A stretch of DNA of 64,000 bases from Calvatia gigantea (Eukaryota; Basidiomycota; Agaricomycetes; Agaricales; Lycoperdaceae), in the NCBI GenBank assembly GCA_025093985.1, contig JACAAK010000005.1, positions 1,984,001 to 2,048,000 on the forward strand. Reading direction: 5' to 3'. Each line of letters opens with the position of its first letter. The stretch's first letter is position 1. Below the pieces are notes generated by a model, which was given only the letters and a program-made list of their open reading frames with translations, did not search any database and had not been told where the DNA came from. The translations under genes and the position numbers were made by a program. This document shows positions 25,633 through 37,646 of the stretch, piece by piece.

Positions 25633-26053
25633 GGCGACGACGAAGAGGTGCTAGAGAACGGAGAAGACGGTGGGTTCGAGGCTGCTAGGCCAACGAGTGA
25701 GTGTCGTGGATGCAGATGGTGCAGGCGTGGTATCCAGATGAAAGAGGTCAAGTGACTTCAATCAAGATCTGACTGACATGTTTGAGTCTGTCCTCACAAA
25801 CCTCCGTCCTTTCTTCTACAATCATCAATGTCGTCATCTATTCTCGTCCAATTCACATTCCAATATCTGTCAGATTCTATGCCTGCCTAATGTTTTTCGC
25901 GTCTAACCAGGAACACCCACCTTCTACTCGGTCAGATGTGCTCTCGACAATGCGACAACGTTACTCGTGCCAATTAGGATTGTATAGCAACATGTCGCTC
26001 ATCAGGGATTCCAATACCTACATACTTGGGCCTGTACAAGTCTATCAGACATG
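25633..26053. other. Intergenic region
   Basis: Between the ROM2 start and the TRM82 stop, both minus strand. It should hold the ROM2 promoter and the TRM82 3' UTR. Open frames on the plus strand are opposite-strand extensions of TRM82 and ROM2 without similarity. I see nothing else. Confidence 0.4.
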
Positions 26054-28050
26054 TCAAGAATGCATCTCGACATCATTATCCCCGGAATCCATCACTGATT
26101 TCGCCCGTTTTGCCTCTCTACCCTCAACATCACCCCCCTCAATTTCTTCATGCGCTCGAACTTTCCCAACCGTCTTACTCTCATCACCAGAAGGGACAGG
26201 TGGAGCAAAGTTGCCTTCTTCCATTTCCCGCATCCTCACAAGAACATTCTTCTTATTCTTCATTCTGGCCTCTTCTCTTCTTGTTGGTGGTCTGGGCGCC
26301 GCGGTGCTGAAAACAGATTCATCCACATCTTTAACAGAGTCCGCTGCTGTCATTCGCGCGGATGGTTCCGACCATTTTGGCATGCCTTTCAGGTCCGCGT
26401 AAAAGTCAAGATGTTTGTCTGATGGACCTAAAGAATCCTCAGTTTCGCTCGATACGATCAGGGGCATGCAGACGTACCTGCTATAGCACAATTTTCATTA
26501 AGACTTTTCAGGAGAGGATTCTCTGGACAGGAGGAAGTTTCCACGAACTGGCAAAACATATGAGCGGTGCTATATTACAAAATTAAGCAACCCACCTTGC
26601 CGCTCTCACCAACCCTGACTACTCTCACTAGCTGGTTATCTTTGGAAAAACCAGAGCCTGGCGCTGACCGATTCACATCTAGTGATACCCATATATTTTC
26701 CTTTCCATCCGTCGTCAGGTCAATAATTGGATGGCTAAAATCCATGTGCTCAACGACGCCTGTCGGATACCGGAACCCAAAAAGGGCAGTTGCTCTGACC
26801 GGCTCGTCAACTGCTGAACAAAAATAATGGTGAACATCGCTCACCCGACAGCGCTGAATACCACAAAATTCGCATCCCCCCTCCGAACGCTTCCAATTTT
26901 ACTAACCACCAATACTTTTTCCTCCGCCGTCTCTGATGCATCGTTTGCCCCTTGTTCGCCTTCTCTCCCTTCAGCTTCAGCTTCGCCTTCGCGTTCGCCG
27001 ACACCCTCACCATCGTCTTTCCGTTCTGTTTTTTCTTGAAGTTCCTTCTTCGCTCTCCTTTTGGCCTTCTTCCCCTTCCCTTTCCTCTTCTGCATTGCAT
27101 CGTCGTCCTCACCTTCCTCTGCATGTTTTTGCTTCTTGCTTTTTACAACGACGAAAGGCTCGACGAATTCCCAAATCTTCACCTCCCCCGCACATCGGCC
27201 AGACATCCAGTTCCATAGTTTCAAACTTGGATCACCTCCGCCCGAGATAAGCGTTTCCGGGGAGAAGGGGGGTATATGTATTGCTGAAATGTACCTATGT
27301 ACCAAATATGTCGTTTAGTGTGCACATACAAGAGAGAGAGGGGAACCGACCTCCGATGCCCCAGACAGTACGTCTCGATGTTGTAGCCCTGTGGGTACCA
27401 GCTCACCCTGATGTGTTCATCTCTATCCGCAGTGATGATATATCTCTCGTCATGAGAGAGAAGTAGTGCGTTTAGAGGGGATGCGTGCCCCAAAACGAGC
27501 TGGCCATCGGACGGATTTTCGTGTGATGATAACTCATCTCGTACGGGTTTGAATTTAGGTGGGACGTAGTGGAAAGGGTAGCTGAAAACATCCCCAAATT
27601 TGTCAGAGACGAGGATAGTCTGAGAGTCTCTTGTGAACGCCAGACAGGTGGGTCGTTTTGGTAGCTCCCTGTGCAAGTAATTCGGTCAACTATTGTGTTG
27701 GAAACTCTGCCAAAAAGAGTTAAATCATGCACCTCTCGTTAATCAACTTCAGCTCTGGCAGCTCCCATAACCTCATGACTTTATCTTCGCCAACGCTTAA
27801 GAGGAGTATAAAATCCTCATTGACAGCGGCTGCAACGACCAGTCCTGTAGTCGCGTTTGTCCCTTTGGCCTGACCCTCTGGAGCATTTGAGGCCGATGAT
27901 AGCACCTCGCCTGTTCTACTTTCATCAGCCTCCTTCTTTCATCCATAGCCTGGGAACGTACGTGGAGTTTAGGGCAAAAATCAGACTCCCGGAAACAGCG
28001 ACACATGTTTTATGGCCCACAAATATGTGAGAGTATGGGACCACTGACAT
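26054..28050 (-). CDS. TRM82: tRNA (m7G46) methyltransferase WD-repeat subunit Trm82
   Basis: The start at 28050 (MSVVPYSHIFVGHKTCVAVS) is spliced by a short GTACGT..GTAG intron to STTGEVLSSASNAPEG, with phases matching. WD-type blades follow (FILLLSVGEDKVMRLWELPE, AFTRDSQTILVSDKFGDVFS, SHDERYIITADRDEHIRVSW, SGGGDPSLKLWNWMSGRCAG). The motif DEHIRVSWYPQ is characteristic of Trm82/WDR4. Between blades lies a highly charged Lys/Glu insert (about 27150-26930), common in fungal members. A basic C-terminal tail ends DNDVEMHS. Trm82 stabilises the catalytic subunit Trm8, which methylates G46 of tRNAs; Trm8 is not in this window. Confidence 0.92.
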
Positions 28051-28363
28051 CTGAAAAATGGCAAATGAAATTGATGTTATCCAACTTTCTGCGAAGCGAT
28101 GAATGTTTGGAATTTGATCTATTAATCACATGACATTTAATTTTCGGAATTTCGCGTTGGCCTTGGCCCTGGAGGGCGCGTCGGACCTAAGTACTTAACT
28201 CGCATTAACACTCGTACCAGATTGTGGACACCTGGTCGCAGGCGCCCATACCAAACGCTCTCTTGACTTTCACTCACATTAAACCATAGTCATTCTCAAT
28301 GAAAAATTTTCTAGAAGCTCGGTGACTCCTCGGAGACAACACATCCCCTTGTCATCGCGACCC
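28051..28363. promoter_or_regulatory. Divergent promoter region
   Basis: About 310 bases between the start codons of TRM82 (-) and the EXPERA protein gene (+). It must contain both promoters. I see no clear TATA box near the plus-strand start and no other feature. Confidence 0.4.
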
Positions 28364-29089
28364 ATGGATTTTGTGTACTTCTCATTCTTCGCCGTAAATT
28401 TTCTCTCCTCAGAAGCTGGCCCCCATACCTAACGTAATGTTTTTTGTTCGAAAAAGTCGCACTTGGTCGCCTCTTTCCTCATAGACCTTCAATGGCTTTA
28501 CCCACCTTCAATGGTCCCGAGACCAATGCGCGCCCTACTTGACTATTATCTTGAAACCTCAGCTGACCCGCTAGTCGGGGGCCTAGCTGGAGTCAAAGAT
28601 GCTTCAGGACTGGGTTGGTTCAAGACATTTATTACACTCGAAGCGTACGTTGTCCAACTTTATTTCTATCCTGTATTGCCCTGGCTAACGCCAAGATGCT
28701 TCACCGTAGTATCTTCCAAATTCCAGTCTTCATTCTTGGCATGTCAGCTCTCTGGAAAGGTAGTGTTCATATCTCCACAAGGGTTCATTTACATTCAGAG
28801 ATTCATGCACTTGATAGGTTCGAAACGGATATACCCTCTCCTCTTAATCTATGCCGCGTCCTCTGCCACAACGACGCTCCCCTGCATAATCTACCTACTA
28901 TTTCTTCCTGAGCCTACTGCCCAAACGACCATTCTCGACCATGCGGTCACGTTTGAGCAGCGACTCATTTTGCTTTTTGGATATGTTTCATTCTTCATTG
29001 TTCCTTTCATTATGGTTTTAGATTTTGGGAACCGCGTGTATCAACTTGTCGTGAAGGGGTTGAAGGTGGAGGGTCAGAAATGGGAGTAG
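28364..29089 (+). CDS. EXPERA-domain membrane protein (TMEM97-like)
   Basis: Four exons: 28364-28393, 28457-28644, 28710-28759 and 28818-29089, 540 bases, 179 residues, all phases matching. Exon 1 holds only 10 codons (MDFVYFSFFA). The protein has about four membrane segments (ASFLIDLQWLY, FQIPVFILGMSALW, YPLLLIYAASSATTTLPCII, LILLFGYVSFFIVPFIMVLD) and the LDYYLETSADPLV landmark of the TMEM97/sigma-2 group in the EXPERA superfamily. Relatives are ER membrane proteins linked to sterol metabolism and cholesterol transport. The charged C-terminal end (KGLKVEGQKWE) fits a cytosolic tail. Confidence 0.85.
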
Positions 29090-29369
29090 CCAGCTACAAA
29101 AGTCAAAGGGATATTAGGTACTCATTTAATTATACCTCTTGTGTTTCTTGTCCCTTGGATATAGACAGCGGCTGGGTGTGTGTGTGTTGAAATTTTTTTA
29201 AATAACTGTACCAATGAAACAGCAGGTCGCCAGACAAAATAAAAGAGCGACGTTGAATGCGCTTTACGTAATGCTATCAATGAGTCGCGTCGTGTTCCTT
29301 GGAGCCCCTCCCCCTTCTTCTGTCTTCGATCATCTACCCCATGTACACCTTTCCAATTGGAATATTTTG

Positions 29370-31954
29370 ATGCCTGTTGCTAAGAAGGAACGCCAAGATA
29401 CTAAACGCACGAAAAGTGATTCCAGCAAAACCCTGGATCACTTCTTCAAGAAATTGGGCCCAGCCGCTAGTAAAGGTCAAGGCGGTCCTCCCATTCCAGG
29501 AAGCGCCCTTAAACCACGACCCCGCAACGAACCACCAACAAATTCTCCGCAAATCATTATGATTGACTCTGATGATGAAACTGAAATCCAAATAACGCGC
29601 ATTGGAACCAGAAAACGGAAGCTTAACGAGGATTCGGACGTCGAAGTCGTGGATCTGGGCCCCGTTCCTATAAAACACGCTTCTGCCGCCGCAACATCGT
29701 TGAAGAGGCGAACTATATCTGACTCAGTGCTGAAATCTCCTTCCGGTGCTACGGTGGCAAGCACTAGCGCAAGCGCCACTTTTACTTTTGGAACACCTTC
29801 TTTATTATCTTCGGATTTTCAGTCACCCCCTTTGACGTTCAGGGCTGCCGGGGGTCTTCTCGACTCCACAATCCCGACCTCTGGCACCGTATTATCCTCA
29901 GGCTCCTCCGTTGTTAAGGGAGAGACCTCGGTGGTCGACGCCGGAGTTGAAAGCGTCAAGAATGCGCAGATTGTTGTTGATTCGTCCGAGAACGCTTCGG
30001 ACGAGTGGCTGATGGGTGATGATGAGATAGGTGGCACGTACGCGGGGTGTGAAAATGACGAAGACGAGGTAGAATTTGTGGAAAATACTCTCATAGGAGA
30101 CAGTGAATCCAAAGTTGGCATTAGCTCCTGCCCTTGCTGCGAGCAACAGTTGCATGGGCTACAACCATATGTGGGTGTTCATCTGAATACGACTCATTCG
30201 TATTTTGCTTATCATTTGAGCAGGAAGTTCAGAATCACGTCAACAGTTGCCTCGATTCTAGAGGTAAAGGCAAGGGCAAAGCATCTGACTTCCCAGAATC
30301 GAGCAAATGCAGTACAAAGTCCTTCGCCGGTAACAATGCCTTCTCCGTTCTCATGTCTTCCAATAAGGAGAATGAAAATTGGAAAGAAGCAACCGCAGTC
30401 GAGAATGAGTCATTCCAAGCCGCCAAAGCCGACGGCGGTCGTAGAAAAGCACCCTTCTACAAGGTCTTACAAGGTATGCCTATCGCTGTTGATGCGTTCA
30501 GGTATGGCACCATTCCGGGTATCACTGCCTACTTCCTTACGTTCGTACCCATTTAATCACCTTGCAAGCGAAAGAAAAATTAATACTGGGGGACGACAGA
30601 CACGCACATTCTGATCATTACACCAATCTCTCCTCAAGTTGGAAATCCGGACCCATCTACTGCTCACAGGGTACCGCAAACCTCATAATTCACATGCTCT
30701 CAGTTAACAAGAAATGGGTCCGACCCCTCCCCATGAATATACCCACAACTATACCCGACACCAACGGTGTTCAAGTCACTCTTATCGAAGCAAATCATTG
30801 TCCAGGGTCATGTCTTTTCCTTTTCGAGGGCCAACAAACTGTCAATGCGGGCGATAGCAATTTTCTGTCACCCTTTGTTGGTTCGTCACGAATGTTCCGA
30901 TATCTCCATTGCGGCGATTTTCGCGCATCCCCGAGGCATGTTATGCACCCTGCTGTGAAAGGGAAGAAGATTGATCACGTTTACTTGGACACAACCTACC
31001 TCGATCCGCGGGTGAGACTAAAACCCCTTTCTTTTGAGTCGGTGAGACGCTGGTGAACAACGAATTTGTAGTACACCTTCCCGGCCCAACCACTCGTCAT
31101 ATCCGCGTGCGCTGAGCTAGCTCGCCGTGCTGTCGCGGGCGAGCCTACAACCACGAATAAATCAATGAAGTCATGGTTACCTCCCTTATCTTCCATCAAA
31201 CCTGCTAAGGAACCAGAAAATGGAGGCCGGGTTCTCCTCGTTATAGGGTATGTTCACATTCATGTTTCCAAGCACGGCACTTATACACACTCCTTTGTAG
31301 GACGTATTCCATTGGCAAAGAACGTATTGTGAAAGCAATCGCCCAGACTTTGAATAGCAAAATCTACTGCGACACTCGTAAAACAGCCCTTTTGCGCTGC
31401 GAGGGCGACGCCGAACTTGAAGCACTCCTTACATCTGATCCACTAGAGGCCACTGTTCATCTTATGCCCCTCGGAACCATTGCAACGGACAGACTGAAGA
31501 TATACATGGACCGGTTTAAAGGCGTTTTCACGCGAGTTATCGGCTTTCGGCCTACGGGTTGGACGTGAGCCGTGTGTCTGGTTCAGAATATACGCTTCGC
31601 TCATGACCAGTACATAGATTCTCACAACCAAACGGGACAGACCGGATGCCAAGCATAGCATCCATCCTCGCTCGAACGTCACAGAAAGACTTCACCTACG
31701 CCGATCTGCGACCATCACCCAAGTCAACCTCATCTATCCAAGTTTATGGGGTTCCTTACTCCGAACATTCCTCATTTTACGAATTAACATGCTTTGCCAT
31801 GTCATTTAACTGGATTAAAATGTTCGCCACAGTCAACGTTGGCAGTGAGCGTTCCCGGGGGAAAATGGCAAAATGGGTAGAGAAATGGGAAGCGGAGAGA
31901 AAGAAACGCGGTGTTGATACTGCAGTGGCCCCACGCCACGAGGACTACTGGTAG
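29370..31954 (+). CDS. PSO2: DNA interstrand crosslink repair nuclease (SNM1/PSO2)
   Basis: The start MPVAKKERQDTKRTK is chosen over an upstream in-frame Met at 29214 because similarity-like sequence begins here. An N-terminal PIP-box-like SSKTLDHFFKKL lies in a disordered region with two acidic SIM-like motifs. A split UBZ4-type finger follows (CPCC before and HVNSC after an intron with GTGGGT donor). Then comes the metallo-beta-lactamase domain with motif HAHSDH; the intron 30541-30599 falls just before it. EANHCPGSCLFLFEG, YLHCGDFRASPR and VYLDTTYLDPR follow, then the beta-CASP part (RVLLVIGTYSIGKERIV, VPYSEHSSFYEL). SNM1 enzymes are 5' exonucleases that digest past crosslinks in the nucleus. 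The key metal ligands seen are intact. Confidence 0.93.
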
Positions 31955-32103
31955 TTATGCACAGATGGTAAATGCAACAGGTGCTTATCGAGGCATAATG
32001 AAATGTACCATGTATTGCATGTGCATTTTTCGTGGGATTAGGCATACAAGACATAGCATGGACCAAGATAAAAACATGAGAAAGATGCCCAGCAATCCAT
32101 CTA

Positions 32104-33243
32104 CTACTCTGCAGCACGCTTCCTCCTGATATCTCTCTCCTCGGAAATGGTAAGTTTGAGGCCCTTGCCCTTTGGCAGCGACACCCAGGGCTTGATGCCC
32201 TCACCAATGACGAAGATGTTAGAAATACTAAACCAAAGTTAGACGCATCAACATACAGACCCTATTACGACTCACCGAGTTGCAAAAGTCCTCTCCAAAG
32301 AATCTTTGACATGCACAATATCAAATCCACCAATGTGCTTCTCACGGTGCGTGATAACGCCAGCACGGCCCATGTTACGACCACCAGTAATCATGACAAT
32401 GTTGCCTGTATCGAACTTGACGAAATCCGTGAGCTTGTTCTGATCAATGTCAAACTTGACGGTGTCGTTGACCCTGATGAGAGGATCGGGATAACGGATT
32501 GTTCGGCCATCGTGGGTGACGATGTGGGGGACACCACGGGCACCAAGGGCTACCTTGCGAACCTTGAGAAGCTTGTAGGTGGCTTCCTCGGGTGTGATGC
32601 GATGGATAGTGAATCGGCCCTTGACGTCGTAGAGGAGACGGAAGTGCTCGCCAGACTTCTCAATGGTGATAACATCTAGAAATCACCAAAACAGAATAAG
32701 CTCTCCCTACCTCGGATAATGGACACCGGACGAAAGAAGGTGCTAACCCATGAAGCCGGCAGGGTAGGTAGGGTCTGTGCGAACTTTGCCATCGATTTTG
32801 ATCAGGCGCTGTTTGACGATAGCGGTAACTTCACGAGCAGTCAAGGCATATTTTAGCCTGTTACGGAGGAAGACGGTGAGGGGGAGAGATTCGCGGAGTT
32901 TATGGGGACCAGGAGAAGGACGAGGAGCCTAGAAATCCAACACTCTCTTGAGCTCAAGTTTGAGTAGATATATCCATCGCGGGTGCGTACGTAGGTTCCG
33001 CTCAACTTGTCCAACATCCATGCCGAAGGCGCGTTCAGACGCTTCAAGTGCTTTTTGGGACCCCGAGCCTAAAGATCACAAGTTATCAGCAACCTGATGT
33101 TTCGATGAGATCCCGTGTTTTGGCCTATCGCAGAGGGTCATCCAAACATTTCCGAGTGCATCCAACCCGTCCGGGAGGTGACGTAGCCCGTGGATAGCAT
33201 GGAAGTCCTCTGGAATGGCGTGAATGACGAATATACTGACCAT
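32104..33243 (-). CDS. RPS4: 40S ribosomal protein S4 (eS4)
   Basis: The first coding exon holds only ATG (33243-33241), followed by a 172-base intron with GTCAGT donor. Exon 2 starts [19 protein letters not shown]. The next exon starts [20 protein letters not shown] after a GTACGC..CTAG intron. Later exons carry [30 protein letters not shown] sequence ([15 protein letters not shown]) and the end [13 protein letters not shown]. The whole is a full-length eS4, an S4-like RNA-binding protein of the small subunit. The intron-rich 5' half is usual for ribosomal protein genes in basidiomycetes. Confidence 0.95.
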
Positions 33244-33706
33244 GATGTGCTTGCGAGTGCTTGAGGAGTCTTGAGGACGTTGGTGTGCCCGTTCGCGAGT
33301 GTTTTGCGAGGCGTCCTGGGCACTGCGTGCGAAAATGTGATGTGACAATAGCGTACCAGCAGTTGGTGAGGGAGTGTCACAAAAGCCATGGTCACATGTT
33401 CAAAATCGTATACTGAATTCTATTCTGTGCATTGGTTTTGTCGAGTCGATAAAAATTCCACGAAAGGAACGAAAATATCCGTGCAAAGATGGTACCAAAG
33501 GAGTCCGTGTAACATAAAGATATCATGGTCTAGGTCCTAACATTATCCAGTGGTACATCTCAAGATGTAATTAATAAGGGATTACCGGCGGACGTTCCAA
33601 TGTATTTACTCATTGATAGTCGGAAGGTTTTGTCACTCATATCAGACTCGTGTTCAGACTCTAGCCTGGCAGGGGAAAATCACAATGGGCTGTGGCACAC
33701 GCGGGA
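33244..33706. other. Intergenic region
   Basis: Holds the RPS4 promoter and 5' leader (minus) and the 3' flank of the SLY41-like gene (minus). I see no further gene. A short frame starting near 33395 on the minus strand overlaps the RPS4 leader and looks spurious. Confidence 0.4.
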
Positions 33707-35471
33707 CTACGCCACTACAGGATTCACGCGCTGTCCCATGTCAGGTGCGTGCAGGAGAGCTTCGGATAGCGGTATGGTATGCGACGTTGGCGAATCCAGC
33801 GAAGGGGGTGGGGAAGGATAAGAGTCGACCGGAGATACGATGCGAAGGGATATAGATTCTCGCTTGGATGGAGGTTTTGTTGGATTGTCGTTCGAGGACA
33901 CATGATTCTTGAAAGCAAGTGCCGGAGATATTGGTATGGGTCTGTGATGCTTTTGACTTGTACGACGTGGATTTGATCCTGATGTATGGATTGACATTCC
34001 TCTTGGTCTGACATACGCTGAAGCATTGGGGATGCCAGTTACAGTGGGTCGGGGATCCGGCTGGGCGAAAGCTTGCGTATCTTCATTTGGCGGGGTTTCC
34101 GTACCCGAGAACAGATGTGATTCCGACTTGGTTGTCGGTAACATCATATCCCGGGCGGCTTGTACTCTGGTAACCTTCTTCTCGCCCTTCTCCACGTCAC
34201 CCTTGGCATTGTTGTACATGTACAGGCCACTAAATGTCAGAACGATGCCTATACCCTGAATGGGGTGGATGGTCTGATTGAACCACACGATTGCTATGCA
34301 GATGACTGCCACCCGTTTGATAAGTGAGGCGATGGAATAGGTCACAGGAGAGGTGGATGAAAGGATGGCAAAGGCAATGATGTTTTGCGCAAAGTGAACT
34401 GTTCCGTTCATGAAGAAATAATACACCACGGAATGCGGGGCTGAGTGCCCTTGTTTTGGGTGGGAAACGTGATGGGGATGGGCACGGGCAGCAATGAGGA
34501 GGGGAAGGTCGTAATACATCCATAGTGGTATCATGAGGAGGAAAGCCATGCCCGATGAGTAGAGGAGAAGGTTAAGCTTATCCAGCTTATGAGAGCTTCC
34601 GGAATAGCCGCTTGAATTGGAAGGCATGATCTTCTTGAAGAAGATATTAGAACTGACGAAGACGAGAGCAGATCCGAAGGCGCAGAGCAAACCGATGATG
34701 TCAGAGGCAGAAACGGCGAAAGAGCAGGCGAGCATAACTCCAAGGGTCAACGGAAGTAGAGAGACATAGGTTTTGCTTGAGTACTTCACGCCAAACAGGA
34801 GAGCATAGGCAGCGACGGTGAAAAGAGGTGAGAGAGCCTAACACGAAGCTGAGAAAATGTTGTCCTACGAGGGAGTAGATGGAACTAACCTTAATGGTGT
34901 GTACTGTGCTCACATGTATCCTTGATATGGCCATACTAGAAAACATATGTCCCCCCACTTGGAACATACCCATGGGCAGGGTACTTTGCACAATTGCCTT
35001 TGTGGGCAAACGGAATCTCGAGAAGCGGACGAGGGGTGTCATAAACAGCAGACAGTAAAAGGCGATAAAACCGAACTGAACAAAGGTCAGAGTGATAGGA
35101 TAGCGGAATTGGTTGAGGATTGCTTTGCCGGTGTTGGATGAGAGCGCCGAGGTCGTATACCACAGGCCGCAAAGCAGGATGAATACAGGCGTAGAGAACG
35201 AAGAATCCCGCGTCAAGGATGGCTTGGAACTAGGCATGTTAAATTTGTTCTCCTGCGCCTGCCAATATTGCCCTGCAAGGCGACGGAGGTTTGAGAGTGC
35301 GACCCGCGCACCAGCAGCAAACTGGTAAAAGGAGGATTGCTGCTTGGAACTCCACTCGTTTGGCAGAGGAAGACCGTTGGTGCCCATAACTCGCATGGGG
35401 TTGTTCCAGCGTGGCTTTTCGTGATAGTCGGAGGAAAAGTGTTGTGGGTAACCATTGGAAGAATGGTTCAT
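33707..35471 (-). CDS. Triose-phosphate/nucleotide-sugar transporter family protein (SLY41-like)
   Basis: Two main coding blocks, 35471 to about 34890 and about 34840 to 33707, are joined by a short intron near 34840-34890 (VSTVHTIK then ALSPLFTVAAYALLFG). The protein has about ten membrane segments of the TPT/DMT type (FILLCGLWYTTSALSSNTGK, TLTFVQFGFIAFYCLLFMTP, LGVMLACSFAVSASDIIGLL, IASLIKRVAVICIAIVWFNQ). A long Ser/Pro-rich cytosolic tail ends MGQRVNPVVA. The pattern fits the fungal Sly41 group, Golgi/ER membrane transporters; the substrate is unknown. A Met 22 codons upstream (35537) is also possible. Confidence 0.85.
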
Positions 35472-36015
35472 ATCGCCGATAGGGAGCTGGTAGAGGATAT
35501 TAGTGGTGTGCGATAAATAAAAGCATATAGAGGGCAAATGTAGGGACGGTTAGTGGAGACTTATGCGTCTCGAATCCTGCTCTGATACCGGGGGCGGTGG
35601 TGGTAGCAATTGCGGTGTTTGGCAGTTCTTGACAAACTCTTGGTCTACCCCTCCTGATTATTGTCACAGTCACAGTCACAGTCACATCTGTCAGATCTCA
35701 GATCTCAGAACCAAATGCCCCTTGAGCTTGAGTGGTGCCGATGAACGTTTGAACAACAAGATACATACGTCTTATGTTCAGTATATAGTTTAGCCCTCCC
35801 CGATGTGGAGCACGAATGGACTATAGCTCTTTTGTTGCAGTCTTGTTATAAGTGCGTCCTGTTTCATAGCAACGGGTGGAGCACTGCACTCGGCGTCAAG
35901 AGACCCACTGTGCGAGTGAGTGCGGAGGAGCTGGACCGGAGAGGCTCCGAGAACACTCGGAGCTTTGATCTGCGTGCATCCCTAACTTTCTGAGCACAAG
36001 CACCATTGACTCAAG
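35472..36015. promoter_or_regulatory. Divergent promoter region
   Basis: Separates the SLY41-like gene (-) from SFH5 (+). It contains a small CACAGT tandem repeat at about 35663-35685, followed by a duplicated CAGATCT. No coding exon is evident. Confidence 0.4.
35663..35685. repeat. (CACAGT)n microsatellite
   Basis: About three and a half tandem copies of a six-base unit are visible in the divergent promoter region. Confidence 0.75.
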
Positions 36016-37318
36016 ATGGCGAACACATCAGAGCCAGTTCCTGCTACCACAGCTACTCAGCCTGCTCCGACGGAGGTTGCACCTGTGGAAGCCACACCTG
36101 CACCTGCCCCGATTACCACACAACCTCCAACCACGACCACGACTGCAGACACACCTCAACCTGCTGCCGTTCCCACAGTTCCTGCTGAGACTGCTGCTCC
36201 AGCTGCCCAAGAGAAAACCCTCGATGGACCAGAGCCCCAAAGCCCACTGACAGAGAGATTCAATACACAAGAATGGACAGCTCTCAAAGAATTCAGGGTA
36301 CACGAATACGAACTCTGATGGAAAGTTGAATTAACATACTTCTCGATTCTCAACAGGCTCTCCTCCCTGAAATATTCGCAGAAGCATTTCCCGATGACCC
36401 CAAGGCCAAAGAAACGCCTACCACCATGTGGGGTGTCACCATTGACCCCTCCAATCCCCGCAATGCTAAAGTTAGCGTGGTCCTAATGAAATTCCTCCGT
36501 GCAAGGTGACCACATGCTTGTTCCTCATCAATTACCAGTGATACCAATGCGAGGACACTTAGGAACCTGAGTATTGCAGAAGCTCGCGACATGCTTCAGA
36601 ATACACTGCGTTGGAGGAAATCCTTCAATATTGAAGCTGCAATGCAAGAGAAATTCCCTGATGGTCGTTTCGACGCCATGGGTCGCTTCTATGGCAAAGA
36701 CGGGGAAGGGCGACCGGTCATATACAACATTTACGGCGGTAGCAATAACCTTAAGGAGGTTTTCTCAGATGTGCAAATGTTTCTTCGGTTAGTGATTTTC
36801 TACCCCTGACCGATACTGTTCTTAATGACTTTATTAGTTGGCGAGTCGCCCTCCATGAACGTATGATGCAGGAGCTGGACTTTGAAATCGTTGACCAAAC
36901 GCTCCAAGTTCATGGTATGTAAATTAAGCTTTGCCTGCTCCAGACTGCACACTCACGAGGCTGCAGATTACCACGGTGTGGGCCTCACTTCGCATGACGC
37001 TAACTCGAAGAACGCTGCACGGGAGGCTTCCAACATCTTCTCAAGCCACTACCCCGAACTCCTTGTTAGTGTACTTCATCACTACTTGTGGAAGCTCCCC
37101 GCTGATGGTTCTGTGTATAGTACAAGAAGTTCTTCATCAATGTGCCTACGCTACTTAATTGGATCTTTTGGGCTTTCAAGCCTATCATACCCCCTGCCAC
37201 TCTTGCAAAGATGTCTGTCGTGGGCTCCGGTACACATGCCATCCACAAGGCCTTGGGCCCTCACATCGACGACAAGCAGCTTCCTGCACGATATGGTGGT
37301 CAAGGAGAAGACTTCTGA
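36016..37318 (+). CDS. SFH5: Phosphatidylinositol transfer protein Sfh5 (CRAL-TRIO)
   Basis: The start at 36016 opens a Thr/Pro/Ala-rich N-terminus of about 80 residues. Spliced exons then give ALLPEIFAEAFPDDPKAKE, the CRAL-TRIO N-domain (VVLMKFLRARNLSIAEARDM, LRWRKSFNIE) and the lipid-binding domain (FDAMGRFYGKDGEGRPVIYN, HDYHGVGLTSHDANSKNAAR, FFINVPTLLNWIFWAFKPII). The end is LPARYGGQGEDF at 37318. Conserved Asn-Val-Pro and the C-terminal Gly-Gly region mark a Sec14 homologue; the N-terminus and lengths suit Sfh5. Yeast Sfh5 is non-classical, and a haem-binding role is reported for it. It acts at ER-plasma membrane contacts. About six introns of usual size are present. Confidence 0.9.
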
Positions 37319-37646
37319 TCTATTGATCCTCCTTTGATGGGTTATCCCACTTCGCTAAGCTTGGTTTTGGACCAGGGACACGCTTAATGCTCGTATTACC
37401 GCGGGCGACACATGGTTCTTCAAGGCCTGTGGTTGACGAACGCTTTCATGATTTGATGTTTTAGACTACACGACTCCGTTGTTCAATATGATATCCTTTT
37501 CATGCGAAAATCCCAGCTTCATTCAATCTCTCTCGAGTCTGACGGTGTCGCGGCGATTTTAATGCATCTTGGGTTCATAGCACATACGAAATATACATGA
37601 TGGCTCGAGAGGAGGAATGCAAGGGTAGAATGGACAGCCAGGGGTT
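37319..37646. other. Convergent intergenic region
   Basis: Between the SFH5 and RPL43 stop codons; should hold both 3' UTRs. I see nothing else. Confidence 0.45.
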
